In this document: one piece after another, positions 1 to 8,972 of the stretch | How the letters are laid out: the number at the start of each line of letters is the position of its first letter | How positions within the stretch are numbered: the first letter of the stretch is position 1 | From: Faucicola sp902506225 | Lineage (GTDB): Bacteria; Pseudomonadota; Gammaproteobacteria; Pseudomonadales; Moraxellaceae | Direction of reading: 5' to 3' | DNA: 64,000 nucleotides | Assembly: GCA_902506225.1 (NCBI GenBank) | Contig: LR733345.1 | Location: 1,922,001 to 1,986,000 of the forward strand | Position numbers and translations under genes: made by a program | Notes under the pieces: generated by a model | What the model was told of the DNA's origin: nothing | The model's database searches: none | The model's input: the letters and a program-made list of their open reading frames with translations, nothing else

Positions 1-255
1 CGAAAAGATTTTGAAAAAGGCTATATCAAAGGCAGCCGCAACATCCCGTTTACTGAGCTTAAAAATCACGTTGACGCACTTCGCAGTGCTGACCATCCTA
101 TTATCATCGTTTGCCAAATGGGTATGACGGCGGGTACCGCAGTGGCAATGATTGGTAACGACAACGTTTATCGTCTCGATGGTGGTATTACTAATTGGCA
201 AGCCGCAGGTTTACCTTTAGTGGTAGAAAAAACCGTGTCCGGCAAAACCAAATAA
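1..255 (+). CDS. Rhodanese-like domain protein, C-terminal part (5' end outside window)
   Basis: Open from the first base in frame 1 and ending at TAA, giving 84 residues of the C-terminal half of a rhodanese (sulfurtransferase) domain. The motif G-S-R-N-I-P (residues 11-16) is the usual mid-domain signature, and C-Q-M-G-M-T is the active-site loop whose cysteine would carry the persulfide. The final D-G-G-I-x-x-W is the typical last helix of the fold. It lies directly upstream of grxC and secB, the same order as yibN-grxC-secB in many gammaproteobacteria, so it is probably YibN-like. The N-terminus, where YibN has a membrane anchor, cannot be seen. The sulfur acceptor is unknown. Confidence 0.85.
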   Translation, partial: RKDFEKGYIKGSRNIPFTELKNHVDALRSADHPIIIVCQMGMTAGTAVAMIGNDNVYRLDGGITNWQAAGLPLVVEKTVSGKTK

Positions 256-387
256 GATTGGTTGGCTGTTCACAATTTGAAATTTAAATCGCCAAGCCCC
301 ATAACCATCAATAACGCTTTTATCTCATCGGTATCTGATAATAAGCTCTTAACCCATTTTGAAAAATCCAGAAATAAGGAGATTGTT

Positions 388-648
388 ATGGCTATGGTGA
401 AAATTTATACCACACCGACTTGCCCCTATTGTATGCAAGCTAAAATGCTATTAAAAAACAAAGGTCAAGCATTTGAAGAAGTTAACATGTATGATGTGAC
501 CACAGAGGAACGTCAGGCATTGGCGCAAAAAACCAATAATTACCGCACTGTACCGCAAATTTTTATTGGCGATAATTTTATTGGTGGTTATGACCAACTC
601 GCTGGTCTTGAGCGTCAAGGCAAACTTGATGGTTTATTAGCGGATTAA
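388..648 (+). CDS. grxC: Glutaredoxin 3 (GrxC)
   Basis: An 86-residue class I glutaredoxin, the normal length. The dithiol active site C-P-Y-C is at residues 12-15, the cis-proline loop T-V-P at 54-56, and the glutathione-binding G-G-Y-D at 66-69. It would reduce protein disulfides and glutathione mixed disulfides in the cytosol using glutathione. The ATG at 388 is chosen because AAGGAG lies at 376-381 with six bases of spacing; a longer reading from a TTG at 262 adds residues unlike any glutaredoxin and has no ribosome site. It sits between the rhodanese gene and secB, a conserved neighbourhood. Confidence 0.95.
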   Translation: MAMVKIYTTPTCPYCMQAKMLLKNKGQAFEEVNMYDVTTEERQALAQKTNNYRTVPQIFIGDNFIGGYDQLAGLERQGKLDGLLAD

Positions 649-751
649 CCGTTAACAGAGTAAAAAACTTTACTAGAACTTTATTAGATAAATAACCCCC
701 ATTATAAATACAGTTGATAGTTTTTAAACAAAGTTAAAGCTGTCATATTGT

Positions 752-757
752 TATAAT
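752..757 (+). promoter_or_regulatory. Candidate -10 box for secB
   Basis: A perfect TATAAT lies 33 bases before the secB start codon. No good -35 hexamer is visible at 16-18 bases, so this is a weak call resting on the -10 box alone. Confidence 0.35.
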
Positions 758-789
758 CCACGTAAAAACAGTCAATTGAGGACACTATC

Positions 790-1221
790 ATGGCAGACGA
801 ACAAAACTTACCACAACTGGCGCTAGAACGTATCTATGTAAAAGATATGTCATTAGAAGTACCGGGTGCAGATGTATTTACCCGTGAATGGCAACCAGAG
901 CTTGATATCAACCTATCAAGTGCCGCTGAAAAATTGGACGATGACCACTACCAAGTGATATTAACCGTTAATGTGACTGCCAATAACGGTGGTGAAACCG
1001 CATTTATCGCAGAGGTACACCAAGCAGGCATCTTTATGTTGCAAAATATCCCTGAAGAACAATTGGGCGCAATTTTAGGTGCGTATTGTCCAAACGTATT
1101 GTTCCCTTATGCCCGTGAAGTGGTCAGTGACATTGTGACCCGTGGTAGCTTCCCACAATTGTTACTTGCGCCAGTCAATTTTGACCAAGCCTATCAACAA
1201 ACGCTTGAGCAAGGTAACTAA
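790..1221 (+). CDS. secB: Protein-export chaperone SecB
   Basis: A 143-residue SecB, slightly shorter than the roughly 155 residues of E. coli. It keeps the family's opening strand (Q-R/L-E-R-I-Y-V-K-D-M-S-L-E-V-P), the central substrate-groove strands, and the C-terminal stretch L-F-P-Y-A-R-E-V-V-S-D-I-V-T-R-G-S-F-P-Q-L-L-L that packs the tetramer and contacts SecA. It holds preproteins unfolded in the cytosol and hands them to SecA for export through SecYEG. The ATG at 790 follows TGAGGA with good spacing. It has its own -10 box and is followed by a strong terminator, so it is probably transcribed alone or by read-through from grxC. Confidence 0.96.
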   Translation: MADEQNLPQLALERIYVKDMSLEVPGADVFTREWQPELDINLSSAAEKLDDDHYQVILTVNVTANNGGETAFIAEVHQAGIFMLQNIPEEQLGAILGAYCPNVLFPYAREVVSDIVTRGSFPQLLLAPVNFDQAYQQTLEQGN

Positions 1222-1275
1222 TTTTTTTTAAAGTTAACTATTTTAAAGCTAACTAATTTTCATTAGCAAAAATTA

Positions 1276-1303
1276 AGAGCAGGATAACCCCTGCTCTTTT
1301 TTT
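1276..1303 (+). terminator. Rho-independent terminator after secB
   Basis: An 8-bp perfect stem (1276-1283 with 1290-1297, AGAGCAGG/CCTGCTCT), a six-base loop, and a run of T to 1303. It closes secB. Confidence 0.9.
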
Positions 1304-1316
1304 ATGTAAATTTAAG

Positions 1317-1460
1317 CTAAATCGCTAGAACTTGGGCCTGTGGCATAGTGACCAAATAGCAGTGAGCAGCTATGACGGCTGGGAAGGCATGGGTGCTTTG
1401 CTGATAATCCTGCAGCGCTTGATAAAGTTGTGTCGCTCGTTCAAGGTGTGTGATAATCAT
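1317..1460 (-). CDS. Possible 47-residue protein or gene remnant
   Basis: On the minus strand an ORF runs from ATG at 1460 to TAG at 1317, in the otherwise empty gap between secB and the folM-like gene. The reading frame stays open upstream of the ATG for about 23 more codons and reads like real protein (for example F-N-P-Y-E-P-N-W-L-R-L-E-N-P), which suggests either an unusual start codon or the 3' remnant of a once longer gene. There is no good ribosome site before the ATG. I do not recognise the product, and chance is a real alternative. Confidence 0.25.
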   Translation of the reverse strand: MIITHLERATQLYQALQDYQQSTHAFPAVIAAHCYLVTMPQAQVLAI

Positions 1461-1554
1461 GGGGTTTTCCAATCTTAACCAATTGGGCTCATATGGATTA
1501 AAGCATAAATAATTAAAACGACAAACCGATTAATCAAATAGACATAGGTAGCAA

Positions 1555-2355
1555 ATGATGTTGAATCCAGCAGCGATGAGCGAAGTATCCAATCCGTGCC
1601 GTGTGGCGTGTGTCACAGGTGGCGCCAAACGAATTGGTCGGGCGCTTGTGCTGGCACTGCACCAAGCCAATTATAATATCATTATCCATTACCACACCAG
1701 TGAATCAGAAGCCATGGAACTTGTTGATTACTGTAATGCCATTCGCCCACAATCAGCAAAAAGCGTGCAAGGGGATTTAGAGAACTTTGAAACGTTGCCA
1801 CAATTGACTTGGTGCATAATCAACAGTTTTGGTCGATTGGATTGTTTGGTTCATAATGCCTCACGGTTTTACCCGACGCCCTTTGGTCAAATCTCTCAGC
1901 AAGACTGGCAAAATTTATTTTTGACCAATGCGCAAACCCCGTTATTTATCAGCCAATATTTATACCCTTATCTAAAAAAATCGCAAGGCTGCATTATCAG
2001 CATTTTGGACATTCACGCCAATGGCAAGCCATTTGGGGGCTATACAGTCTATAACATGGCAAAAGCCGCGCACCAAATGATGGTGCAGTCGCTAGCAATC
2101 GAACTAGCGCCCGATATCCGCGTCAATGGTATCGCGCCGGGTATTAACATTTTACCCATAGAGGGCTCTGAGCAAGCGCTCACCGCTGAAACGATTGACA
2201 AAATCTGCCGCGCCGTACCGTTAAAAAGAATTGGCACACCGCAAGATATCGCGCAAGTGGCGGTATTTTTGGCAGCTGCCCCGTATATCACAGGGCAGAT
2301 TATTGCAGTGGATGGCGGGCGTGGTTTGACTTTAGCTGGTAATGAAAGCAGGTAA
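1555..2355 (+). CDS. folM: Pteridine reductase / FolM-like short-chain dehydrogenase
   Basis: A 266-residue short-chain dehydrogenase/reductase. The nucleotide loop is T-G-G-A-K-R-I-G (21-28), the T-G-x-x-x-R-x-G form typical of pteridine reductases rather than the usual T-G-x-x-x-G-x-G. N-A-S is at 101-103 and the catalytic set is D152, Y166 and K170, with D in place of the usual Ser. FolM-type enzymes reduce dihydromonapterin or dihydrofolate with NADPH in the cytosol. The C-terminal T-G-Q-I-I-A-V-D-G-G-R-G-L is the standard SDR ending. The start may be the ATG at 1555, 1558 or 1576; none has a strong ribosome site. The exact pterin substrate is inferred. Confidence 0.75.
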   Translation: MMLNPAAMSEVSNPCRVACVTGGAKRIGRALVLALHQANYNIIIHYHTSESEAMELVDYCNAIRPQSAKSVQGDLENFETLPQLTWCIINSFGRLDCLVHNASRFYPTPFGQISQQDWQNLFLTNAQTPLFISQYLYPYLKKSQGCIISILDIHANGKPFGGYTVYNMAKAAHQMMVQSLAIELAPDIRVNGIAPGINILPIEGSEQALTAETIDKICRAVPLKRIGTPQDIAQVAVFLAAAPYITGQIIAVDGGRGLTLAGNESR

Positions 2356-2431
2356 TAACAGCAGGCAGCCAGAGCAGGTAAAGTACCCAATTAACCGCAA
2401 CGCAGCAAACTTTTAAAGTTTTAAATAACGC

Positions 2432-3790
2432 TTAATGCTGTTTTTTAAGTAATTCCATTAATTCTGCTGGAATGTCATCCTCATTGCTGGAACCATTTTG
2501 ATTAGCACTATCATTGTTTTGGTCAAAGTTTTGTGACGTGGGTAGCTCGGTCAAAGCCTCTTGGGGTTGTCTTTCGCCTAGGGTCACATTGACGCTGCTT
2601 TGCGCTTTATTACGCATCACTTGTAGATTGACCACACTGTTGGGTGCTTTACGTGCGACCATTTGAATCAGTGTATTGGCATCATCGACAGGTTTATTAT
2701 CCATTGCGGTGATGATATCCCCTTTTTGCAAGCCCGCTTTGGCGGCAGGACCATCGGGCATCACGCTCATCACTTCAACGCCCTGCGTGTCATCACTGAG
2801 TTTGGTTGGGTCTTTCATCGAACTTTGTAATTCAATCCCAAGCCAGCCGCGGCGCACTTTACCATCTTTAATAATGCCATTCATCACAAGCTTGACAATC
2901 TCGGTAGGAATCGCAAACCCAATCCCCATTGAGCCGCCTGAGCGTGAAAAAATCGCGGTGTTGATACCAACAAGCTGACCATAAGCATCAACCAGCGCAC
3001 CCCCTGAGTTACCGGGATTGATAGCGGCATCGGTTTGGATAAAATCTTCCACCGTGTTAATACCCAGTCCCGTGCGCCCCGTTGCCGAGATAATACCTTG
3101 GGTAACGGTTTGACCGACCCCAAACGGGTTGCCAATTGCCAACACCACATCGCCCACTTGGGTCGACTGTTCACGAAATCCTAAGGGTCTCAGCCCTGTC
3201 AAATCAACCTTAATCACCGCCAAATCACTTTCCACATCGTTGCCGATGACTTTTGCGGTTGCCTTGCGGCCATCATTGAGCATCACGATAATGTTATCGG
3301 CTTTGGAAATCACATGCGAGTTGGTGACGATATAGCCATCTTGCGAAATAATGACACCCGAGCCTAAATTGGTATTATCGCTTTCGCCATTGGGGATACC
3401 GTGATATTCAAAATAGCGGCGCATCATCGGGTCATTCATATAGGGATGCTCCTCGATTTTTTGCGTGGTATAGATATTGACGACTGACTGGGCAGCGACT
3501 GCGACAGCATTGTGATAAGAGGCCACCGCAGCATTTGGATTGTCACCGAGTTTTTTGGTATCGACAGGCTCAGATTTGGGCGGCTGCCAACTGGGCTGAC
3601 TGGCTACCACCGCTTGATTTTTTTGCCAAGGCAGCTGTGGCTTGGTCATCATCCACAAGCCCGCCAACAGCACTAGTAGTAACAAAATCCAGGGTAGTAT
3701 TAGAGTAAATTTGTTAGGTTTACGATACGTAGGCGGCAAAACAGGTGGGGTTTCCAAAGGCTTGTCTGAACGGGGGTCTGTCATAGTCAA
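2432..3790 (-). CDS. DegS/AlgW-like periplasmic serine protease with one PDZ domain
   Basis: A 452-residue trypsin-like protease tethered to the inner membrane by one N-terminal helix (about residues 28-48). The catalytic triad is H159 (T-N-S-H-V), D189 (E-S-D-L-A-V) and S262 (G-N-S-G-G-A-L). One PDZ domain follows (about 315-405), then a Gln/Asn-rich tail. One PDZ plus a membrane anchor is the DegS/AlgW arrangement, not DegP/DegQ, which have a signal peptide and two PDZ domains. DegS proteins sense unfolded porins and start cleavage of an anti-sigma factor. That role is inferred here, since no rseA/mucA homologue is in the window. The N-terminal 26 residues are Pro-rich and cytoplasmic. Confidence 0.88.
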   Translation of the reverse strand: MTMTDPRSDKPLETPPVLPPTYRKPNKFTLILPWILLLLVLLAGLWMMTKPQLPWQKNQAVVASQPSWQPPKSEPVDTKKLGDNPNAAVASYHNAVAVAAQSVVNIYTTQKIEEHPYMNDPMMRRYFEYHGIPNGESDNTNLGSGVIISQDGYIVTNSHVISKADNIIVMLNDGRKATAKVIGNDVESDLAVIKVDLTGLRPLGFREQSTQVGDVVLAIGNPFGVGQTVTQGIISATGRTGLGINTVEDFIQTDAAINPGNSGGALVDAYGQLVGINTAIFSRSGGSMGIGFAIPTEIVKLVMNGIIKDGKVRRGWLGIELQSSMKDPTKLSDDTQGVEVMSVMPDGPAAKAGLQKGDIITAMDNKPVDDANTLIQMVARKAPNSVVNLQVMRNKAQSSVNVTLGERQPQEALTELPTSQNFDQNNDSANQNGSSNEDDIPAELMELLKKQH

Positions 3791-3947
3791 CGTTTCTCAA
3801 CGATAGGTCAGAAAATAGACGGGTTTGAGCGAAAAATACAGTTTAGTCTAACACTGATTATTTGGTGAGTTGAGCCGATTTTTTATTAGTTTTGTTTCAA
3901 AAGATATCTTTGATATTACTGGCTTCAATGCGGGTTGCATTATCATG

Positions 3948-3981
3948 AAAAAACCGCAGTCACCATAATGACTGCGGTTTT
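3948..3981 (-). terminator. Rho-independent terminator after lysS
   Basis: A 13-bp perfect stem (3950-3962 with 3969-3981) around a six-base loop. Read on the minus strand it ends in six T. It lies 27 bases past the lysS stop and closes the prfA-PLD-lysS operon. Confidence 0.9.
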
Positions 3982-4007
3982 GAAAGCTATCGCTGTATTG
4001 GTATTTT

Positions 4008-5540
4008 TTAGACGTCTTTGCGACGCATATGCGGAAACAAAATAACATCACGAATACTCGGTGCATTGGTAAATAACATCACCAAACGGTCAATACCGAT
4101 GCCCTCGCCTGCAGTCGGTGGCAAGCCATAGGACAATGCTTCGATAAACTCTGCATCATAATGCATCGCTTCGTCATCGCCTGCGTCTTTCTCAGCCACT
4201 TGTTGTTTAAACCGCTCGGCTTGGTCGATTGGGTCATTGAGTTCGCTAAAGCCGTTGGCAATTTCACGCCCGCCAATAAATAGTTCAAAACGGTCAGTAA
4301 TTTCGCTATTGTCATCGTTACGGCGTGCTAGCGGTGAGGTTTCGGCAGGATATTCTGTGACGAAGGTTGGTTGGCGCAGTTTGGTTTCTGCAGTTTCTTC
4401 AAAGATAATGGTTTGCAGTTTGCCAATCCCAAAGATGTCTTTAACGTCTTGTTTGAGTACGTTTTTGGCATAATCCGCTAGATAATCACGGTCTGCGATT
4501 TTGCTCATGTCAAAGTTATCCGCGTATTTTTCAATCGCTTTGGTCATTGGCAAGCGTTCAAATGGCGCTTTAAAACTAATTGCTTCACCTTGATAATCAA
4601 TCTCCGTGGTACCTAAAATATCGTTTGCCAGTTTTTCAAACATATTTTCGGTCAGTTTCATCAAATCTTCGTAATCGGCATAGGCTTGATAAAACTCAAT
4701 CATGGTAAATTCTGGGTTGTGACGCGCCGATACCCCTTCGTTACGAAAATTACGGTTAATCTCAAACACACGCTCAAAACCACCCACGACTAGACGTTTT
4801 AAGTACAGCTCTGGCGCAATGCGTAAAAAAAGCGGCATATCAAGCGCATTGTGATGGGTGACAAATGGACGAGCCACCGCACCGCCTGGAATGACGTGCA
4901 TCATCGGGGTTTCAACTTCCATGTAACGCTCATTTAGCATATACTCACGAATACCAGCAATGACTTTACTACGGATAATAAAGGCGTTACGGCTGTCTTC
5001 ATTGGTCATCAGGTCAAGATGACGGCTACGATAGCGAGCCTCAGTATCGCTTAACCCATGGAATTTGTCTGGCAGCGGGCGTAATGATTTGGTTAATAAC
5101 TGTACTTCGGTGGCGTGCACAGATAATTCACCGGTGTTGGTACGAAATACATAACCTGTCACACCAATAATGTCACCGATATCCCATGTTTTAAAGTCAT
5201 TATAAATCTCTTCGCCCAAGTCGTTTTTGCTGACATAGGCTTGGATACGACCTGTCATGTCGGCAATGGTGACAAAGCTGGCTTTACCCATCACCCGTTT
5301 GAGCATGATACGACCGGCGACAGTCACCATGACTTTATCGCTGTTTGCTAATGTTTCTTTGTCTTTATCGGCAAATTGCTGCTGCAAGTCTTGGGCATAT
5401 TCTTTGCGTTTGAATTGGTTTGGGTAAGGGTTTTTACCTGCTTGTTTGATTAAATCTAATTTGCTGTGACGTTGTTTGATAAGTTCGTTGACGTCTTCGG
5501 CTGGATGTTCGTTTTCGGAAGTTTGCGATTGGTTTGACAT
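4008..5540 (-). CDS. lysS: Lysyl-tRNA synthetase, class II
   Basis: A 510-residue class II lysyl-tRNA synthetase, normal length. The N-terminal OB-fold anticodon-binding domain spans about 55-165 (V-T-V-A-G-R-I-M-L-K-R). The catalytic domain carries motif 2 (F-R-N-E-G-V-S-A-R-H-N-P-E-F-T) and motif 3 (G-I-G-I-D-R-L-V-M-L) near the C-terminus. It charges tRNA-Lys with lysine using ATP in the cytosol. The ATG at 5540 has AAAGG nine bases upstream, directly after the stop of the PLD-fold gene, so translation is probably coupled to it. A strong terminator follows. Confidence 0.97.
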   Translation of the reverse strand: MSNQSQTSENEHPAEDVNELIKQRHSKLDLIKQAGKNPYPNQFKRKEYAQDLQQQFADKDKETLANSDKVMVTVAGRIMLKRVMGKASFVTIADMTGRIQAYVSKNDLGEEIYNDFKTWDIGDIIGVTGYVFRTNTGELSVHATEVQLLTKSLRPLPDKFHGLSDTEARYRSRHLDLMTNEDSRNAFIIRSKVIAGIREYMLNERYMEVETPMMHVIPGGAVARPFVTHHNALDMPLFLRIAPELYLKRLVVGGFERVFEINRNFRNEGVSARHNPEFTMIEFYQAYADYEDLMKLTENMFEKLANDILGTTEIDYQGEAISFKAPFERLPMTKAIEKYADNFDMSKIADRDYLADYAKNVLKQDVKDIFGIGKLQTIIFEETAETKLRQPTFVTEYPAETSPLARRNDDNSEITDRFELFIGGREIANGFSELNDPIDQAERFKQQVAEKDAGDDEAMHYDAEFIEALSYGLPPTAGEGIGIDRLVMLFTNAPSIRDVILFPHMRRKDV

Positions 5541-5555
5541 GATATTACCTTTTAT

Positions 5556-6344
5556 TTAAAAACTAAACAATTTTAATAATTTGTCAGCTAAGGATGTGCC
5601 TTTATCGTCTTGAATGGACACGTCTAAATCCACTGACCAAACGGTGAAATAGCCAAACTGCCCTTTTTTGGTTTCACCGCCCGCTTGTTTACCTTTTTCC
5701 GTTAAGAAAATATTTTTACCTTTGGTTTCGATATACCCTAATTGCTCTAATTTTTCGCTTAACTCATTCGACTTTATACCGAGCTTATCGGCAAGTTTAC
5801 TGATAGTTAATTTGTCAAAATTGCGTGGTTTTTTTGGCTCACTTGCCAGCTCGTTTTTCGGCGATTCGCTTGGCTGAATTTCGACTTTTTTGGGTGCTAC
5901 TTTATCGGCAGATACTTTGATTTCTTCACTAATGCGGATAATGCGTTGCACTTCTTCGTAAGTGTCGGCATATAGCTGGCTATCGCTATCACGACTAATC
6001 AATACGCCCATTTCATTATTATTGACTTGGCTAAATTCGTAAAGATTTAAGCTAGTGATAATACATTCATTTTCATTCAGATAGCATTTGGCGTGTAAAT
6101 TTTTGCAAAAACTGGTACGCACGAAATCCAATTCTTTTAGCCAATTAATCTCTTCGGGCTGTAAATCACTTTTACCATATACAATGCGAATATCAATTTT
6201 TAGGCGATTTTTGTCTTCGAGTAATTCTTTAACTCGTTCATTGAGCTTTAGATAAGGGCTAATCAAAATAAGGCGGTCGGAAGCCTTCTTTATCATTTCT
6301 TCAAGATGATATGTCGTGCCACTGGTATTTAAAAATTTTGCCAT
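5556..6344 (-). CDS. PLD-fold (HKD) protein with winged-helix C-terminal region, function unknown
   Basis: A 262-residue protein. Residues 1-140 form a single phospholipase-D-type domain with H84-A-K86 followed by S98-x-N100, the HxK...SxN version of the HKD motif seen in DNA-acting and uncharacterised PLD-family proteins. Residues about 178-225 look like a winged helix (L-T-I-S-K-L-A-D-K-L-G-I-K-S), and a short conserved-looking G-Y-F-T-V-W-S follows. One HKD motif implies dimerisation for activity. The ATG at 6344 is preferred over the longer frame from 6365, because GGGGAAG precedes it and it starts one base after the prfA stop. It lies between prfA and lysS on the same strand with almost no gaps. 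A nuclease or nucleic-acid-binding role is a guess. Confidence 0.8.
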   Translation of the reverse strand: MAKFLNTSGTTYHLEEMIKKASDRLILISPYLKLNERVKELLEDKNRLKIDIRIVYGKSDLQPEEINWLKELDFVRTSFCKNLHAKCYLNENECIITSLNLYEFSQVNNNEMGVLISRDSDSQLYADTYEEVQRIIRISEEIKVSADKVAPKKVEIQPSESPKNELASEPKKPRNFDKLTISKLADKLGIKSNELSEKLEQLGYIETKGKNIFLTEKGKQAGGETKKGQFGYFTVWSVDLDVSIQDDKGTSLADKLLKLFSF

Positions 6345-6345
6345 C

Positions 6346-7440
6346 TTATTCTTCCCCACTGACACTCGCCATCAAATCCGCCTGATGTTCACGCAGTAAG
6401 CTATCTAAAAGTTCATCCAAATCGCCTTGCATAATGGCATCGAGTTTGTACAAGGTTAAATTAATACGGTGGTCGGTCATCCGCCCTTGGGGAAAATTAT
6501 AAGTGCGAATGCGCTCCGAGCGGTCACCACTACCGACCAAATTTCGACGCATATCACTTGACGCATCGATTTGTTTTTGTACTTTTTCTTGCTGAATTTT
6601 GGATACCAACATTTTCATGGCTTTATCGCGGTTGGCGTGTTGGCTACGCTCTTGCTGACACTCGACCACCGTGCCTGTTGGAATATGGGTAATACGCACC
6701 GCAGAGTCGGTTTTATTGATGTGCTGACCACCTGCCCCACTGGCACGATAAGTATCGATACGCAAGTCGGCAGGGTTGATATCGACGGTATCATCAATCT
6801 CAACCTCTGGCATCACCGCGACCGTGCAAGCCGAAGTATGCACCCGTCCTTGGCTTTCAGTCTCTGGCACCCGTTGCACCCGGTGTGCGCCCGACTCAAA
6901 TTTTAAGCGGCCATACACACCCGTGCCCGATACACGGCTGATGATTTCTTTATAGCCGCCATGCTCACCTTCGTTCTCAGACAATACTTCCACTGTCCAA
7001 CCTTGGGTTGCCGCATAACGCTCATACATACGGAACAAATCCCCGCTAAAAATCGCCGCTTCATCGCCGCCCGTCCCTGCTCGAATCTCTAAGAAGGCAG
7101 GCACTTTATCATTCGGGTCTTTAGGCAGCATCATCACATTGAGCACGTCTTCAAGCTCATTGATGGTGTCTTTGGCGGCTTGGATTTCTTCTTGCGCCAT
7201 TTCTTTCATGTCGCCATCGCCCATTGAATCTGACAGCATTTCTTCAGCGGTTGCCAAATCTTCTTCCGCTTGGCGGTATTTGCCCCAGACATCGACCAAT
7301 GCGGATAAATCACTGTGCTCAACCGATAATTCACGAAATTTTTTGTTGTCATTCATGGTTTCTGGCTCAGACAGCATGGCGGTGACTTCTTCGAAACGGT
7401 CAGACATTTGGTCAAGGCGAAAACGTAAAGATTCTTTCAT
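6346..7440 (-). CDS. prfA: Peptide chain release factor 1
   Basis: A 364-residue class I release factor. The G-G-Q motif at 237-239 (S-G-A-G-G-Q-H-I-N-K-T-D) triggers peptidyl-tRNA hydrolysis in the ribosome. The tripeptide P-E-T at 192-194 fits the P-x-T signature that reads UAA and UAG, distinguishing it from RF2 (S-P-F). The N-terminal coiled-coil domain spans about 1-100. The methylation target is the Gln of GGQ; the usual neighbour prmC/hemK is absent. The next gene starts one base after its stop codon. It heads the prfA-PLD-lysS group. Confidence 0.97.
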   Translation of the reverse strand: MKESLRFRLDQMSDRFEEVTAMLSEPETMNDNKKFRELSVEHSDLSALVDVWGKYRQAEEDLATAEEMLSDSMGDGDMKEMAQEEIQAAKDTINELEDVLNVMMLPKDPNDKVPAFLEIRAGTGGDEAAIFSGDLFRMYERYAATQGWTVEVLSENEGEHGGYKEIISRVSGTGVYGRLKFESGAHRVQRVPETESQGRVHTSACTVAVMPEVEIDDTVDINPADLRIDTYRASGAGGQHINKTDSAVRITHIPTGTVVECQQERSQHANRDKAMKMLVSKIQQEKVQKQIDASSDMRRNLVGSGDRSERIRTYNFPQGRMTDHRINLTLYKLDAIMQGDLDELLDSLLREHQADLMASVSGEE

Positions 7441-7560
7441 AATGATGGCTTAAAAGTTTTGGCTTAATTTAGGGCTTAAAAATAAAAATGGCAAAATAAT
7501 CGGATATTTTGCCACATTTTGGGGGGATTTGCATGGGTTTCGTGAGAGACAATAAAAAGC

Positions 7561-8706
7561 TTAGACTTTTTTGACCAACACACCCCCAATTGAGTAACCT
7601 GCGCCAAACGAGCAAATCACCCCCAAATCACCTGACTGCATATTTTCTTGGTGCTTGTGAAACACAATCATAGGGCTGGCTGAGCTGGTATTGGCATATT
7701 CTGCTAGCACCATGGGCGCGATTGATTTATCCGCTTCTTTGCCCAACACGGTGCGTAAAATCAAATCAATCATGTTGGCATTGGCTTGGTGCAGCCACAT
7801 TTTTTTGAGCTGTTGTGGCTCAATGTGGTTTTTATGGAGCAGTTCAAGGATTAAATTGGACACGGCAGGACACACTTCACGAAATACTTTGCGACCTTCT
7901 TGCAAGAACAATTTGTCAGTCACAGGCGCGTCGATATCAGGATACATCGGCGTGCCAGCGGCTAAGAATTCACTGCGATCCAAAAAGCCGTATTCATTTT
8001 TAATATTGGTCGAAAACTGGGTAAACAGATGACTGTCTAAGATTTCATAGCCTTTAGGTGTGGCGAGCTCTTCGATAATCGTCGCCGTTGCCACATCCCC
8101 AAAGATAAAGTGGCTGTCACGGTTGCGCCAGTTGAGGTGCGCTGAAGTGATTTCGATATTGACCATGGCGACACGTTTGGCGGTGCCAGATTTGATCAGA
8201 CCGACCGCTTGGGCGATACCAAAGGTTGCTGCGCTACAGGCGACGTTCATATCAAAGCCAAAACCGCCTTGCATACCAATATATTGTTGGATTTCAATGG
8301 CGATGGCAGGATACACGCGCTGGAAGTTTGAACAAGCAACAATAATACCGTCTAAGTCTTTACCTTGTAGACCCGCATTGTCCAGTGCTTGTTTGAGCGC
8401 ATCTATTCCCATTTCTGCCATGATGGACATCTCTTCGCCAAGCTTGCGATAAGGAATCACAGGTGCCATGATATCTGGGTTCAAAATTCCGTCTTTTTCC
8501 ATCACATAGCGGGATTTGATACCTGAGGCTTTTTCGATAAATTCAGCCGTCGAATGCACGAGTGCTGTCTTCTCACCACGGGCGATGGCATCGGCATTTT
8601 TTGCATTATAGTTGTCAACGTATTGGTTGAAAGTAGCGACCAACTCTTCGTTACTGATGCTGTAAGGCGGGGTATATAATCCTGTGGCAGTGATACAAAT
8701 ACTCAT
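7561..8706 (-). CDS. Beta-ketoacyl-ACP synthase III family protein, extended form
   Basis: A 381-residue thiolase-fold condensing enzyme of the FabH family, with the C-H-N triad at C157 (V-A-C-S-A-A), H306 (L-H-Q-A-N-A-N) and N339 (A-N-T-S-S-A-S). It is about 60 residues longer than E. coli FabH (317); extra sequence lies at about 28-55 and 225-265. KAS III enzymes join an acyl-CoA primer to malonyl-ACP to start fatty-acid synthesis. Longer FabH-like proteins of this kind in pseudomonads and Acinetobacter relatives can take medium-chain primers, so the primer here may not be acetyl-CoA. No fab genes flank it. It is isolated, with a 266-base upstream gap for its promoter. Confidence 0.85.
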   Translation of the reverse strand: MSICITATGLYTPPYSISNEELVATFNQYVDNYNAKNADAIARGEKTALVHSTAEFIEKASGIKSRYVMEKDGILNPDIMAPVIPYRKLGEEMSIMAEMGIDALKQALDNAGLQGKDLDGIIVACSNFQRVYPAIAIEIQQYIGMQGGFGFDMNVACSAATFGIAQAVGLIKSGTAKRVAMVNIEITSAHLNWRNRDSHFIFGDVATATIIEELATPKGYEILDSHLFTQFSTNIKNEYGFLDRSEFLAAGTPMYPDIDAPVTDKLFLQEGRKVFREVCPAVSNLILELLHKNHIEPQQLKKMWLHQANANMIDLILRTVLGKEADKSIAPMVLAEYANTSSASPMIVFHKHQENMQSGDLGVICSFGAGYSIGGVLVKKV

Positions 8707-8972
8707 ATTAGGATTCCTTTTCTAAACGTAAAACGGCAAGGTAATCATCTAGCTGTCGCCATCAATAATGATGCCGCGGTGCATGCCATCAGGGATGGTA
8801 TTGAACAGATAGATGATTAAAAATAGGGGTGTGGCTTATTATGCCTTGAAAATAGCGATAATGCGATAACTATGTTACAAATTATTTCATAGCCTTAAAA
8901 GTACAGAAAACAAAGGCGAGGGTTTTTTGCAACCATACACTCCATACTACTGTATCCCTGCTACTTTCTCAG

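Noticed and set aside
262..387. Longer GrxC starting at TTG 262
   Set aside because: The extra residues do not resemble any glutaredoxin, and the ATG at 388 has a consensus ribosome site.
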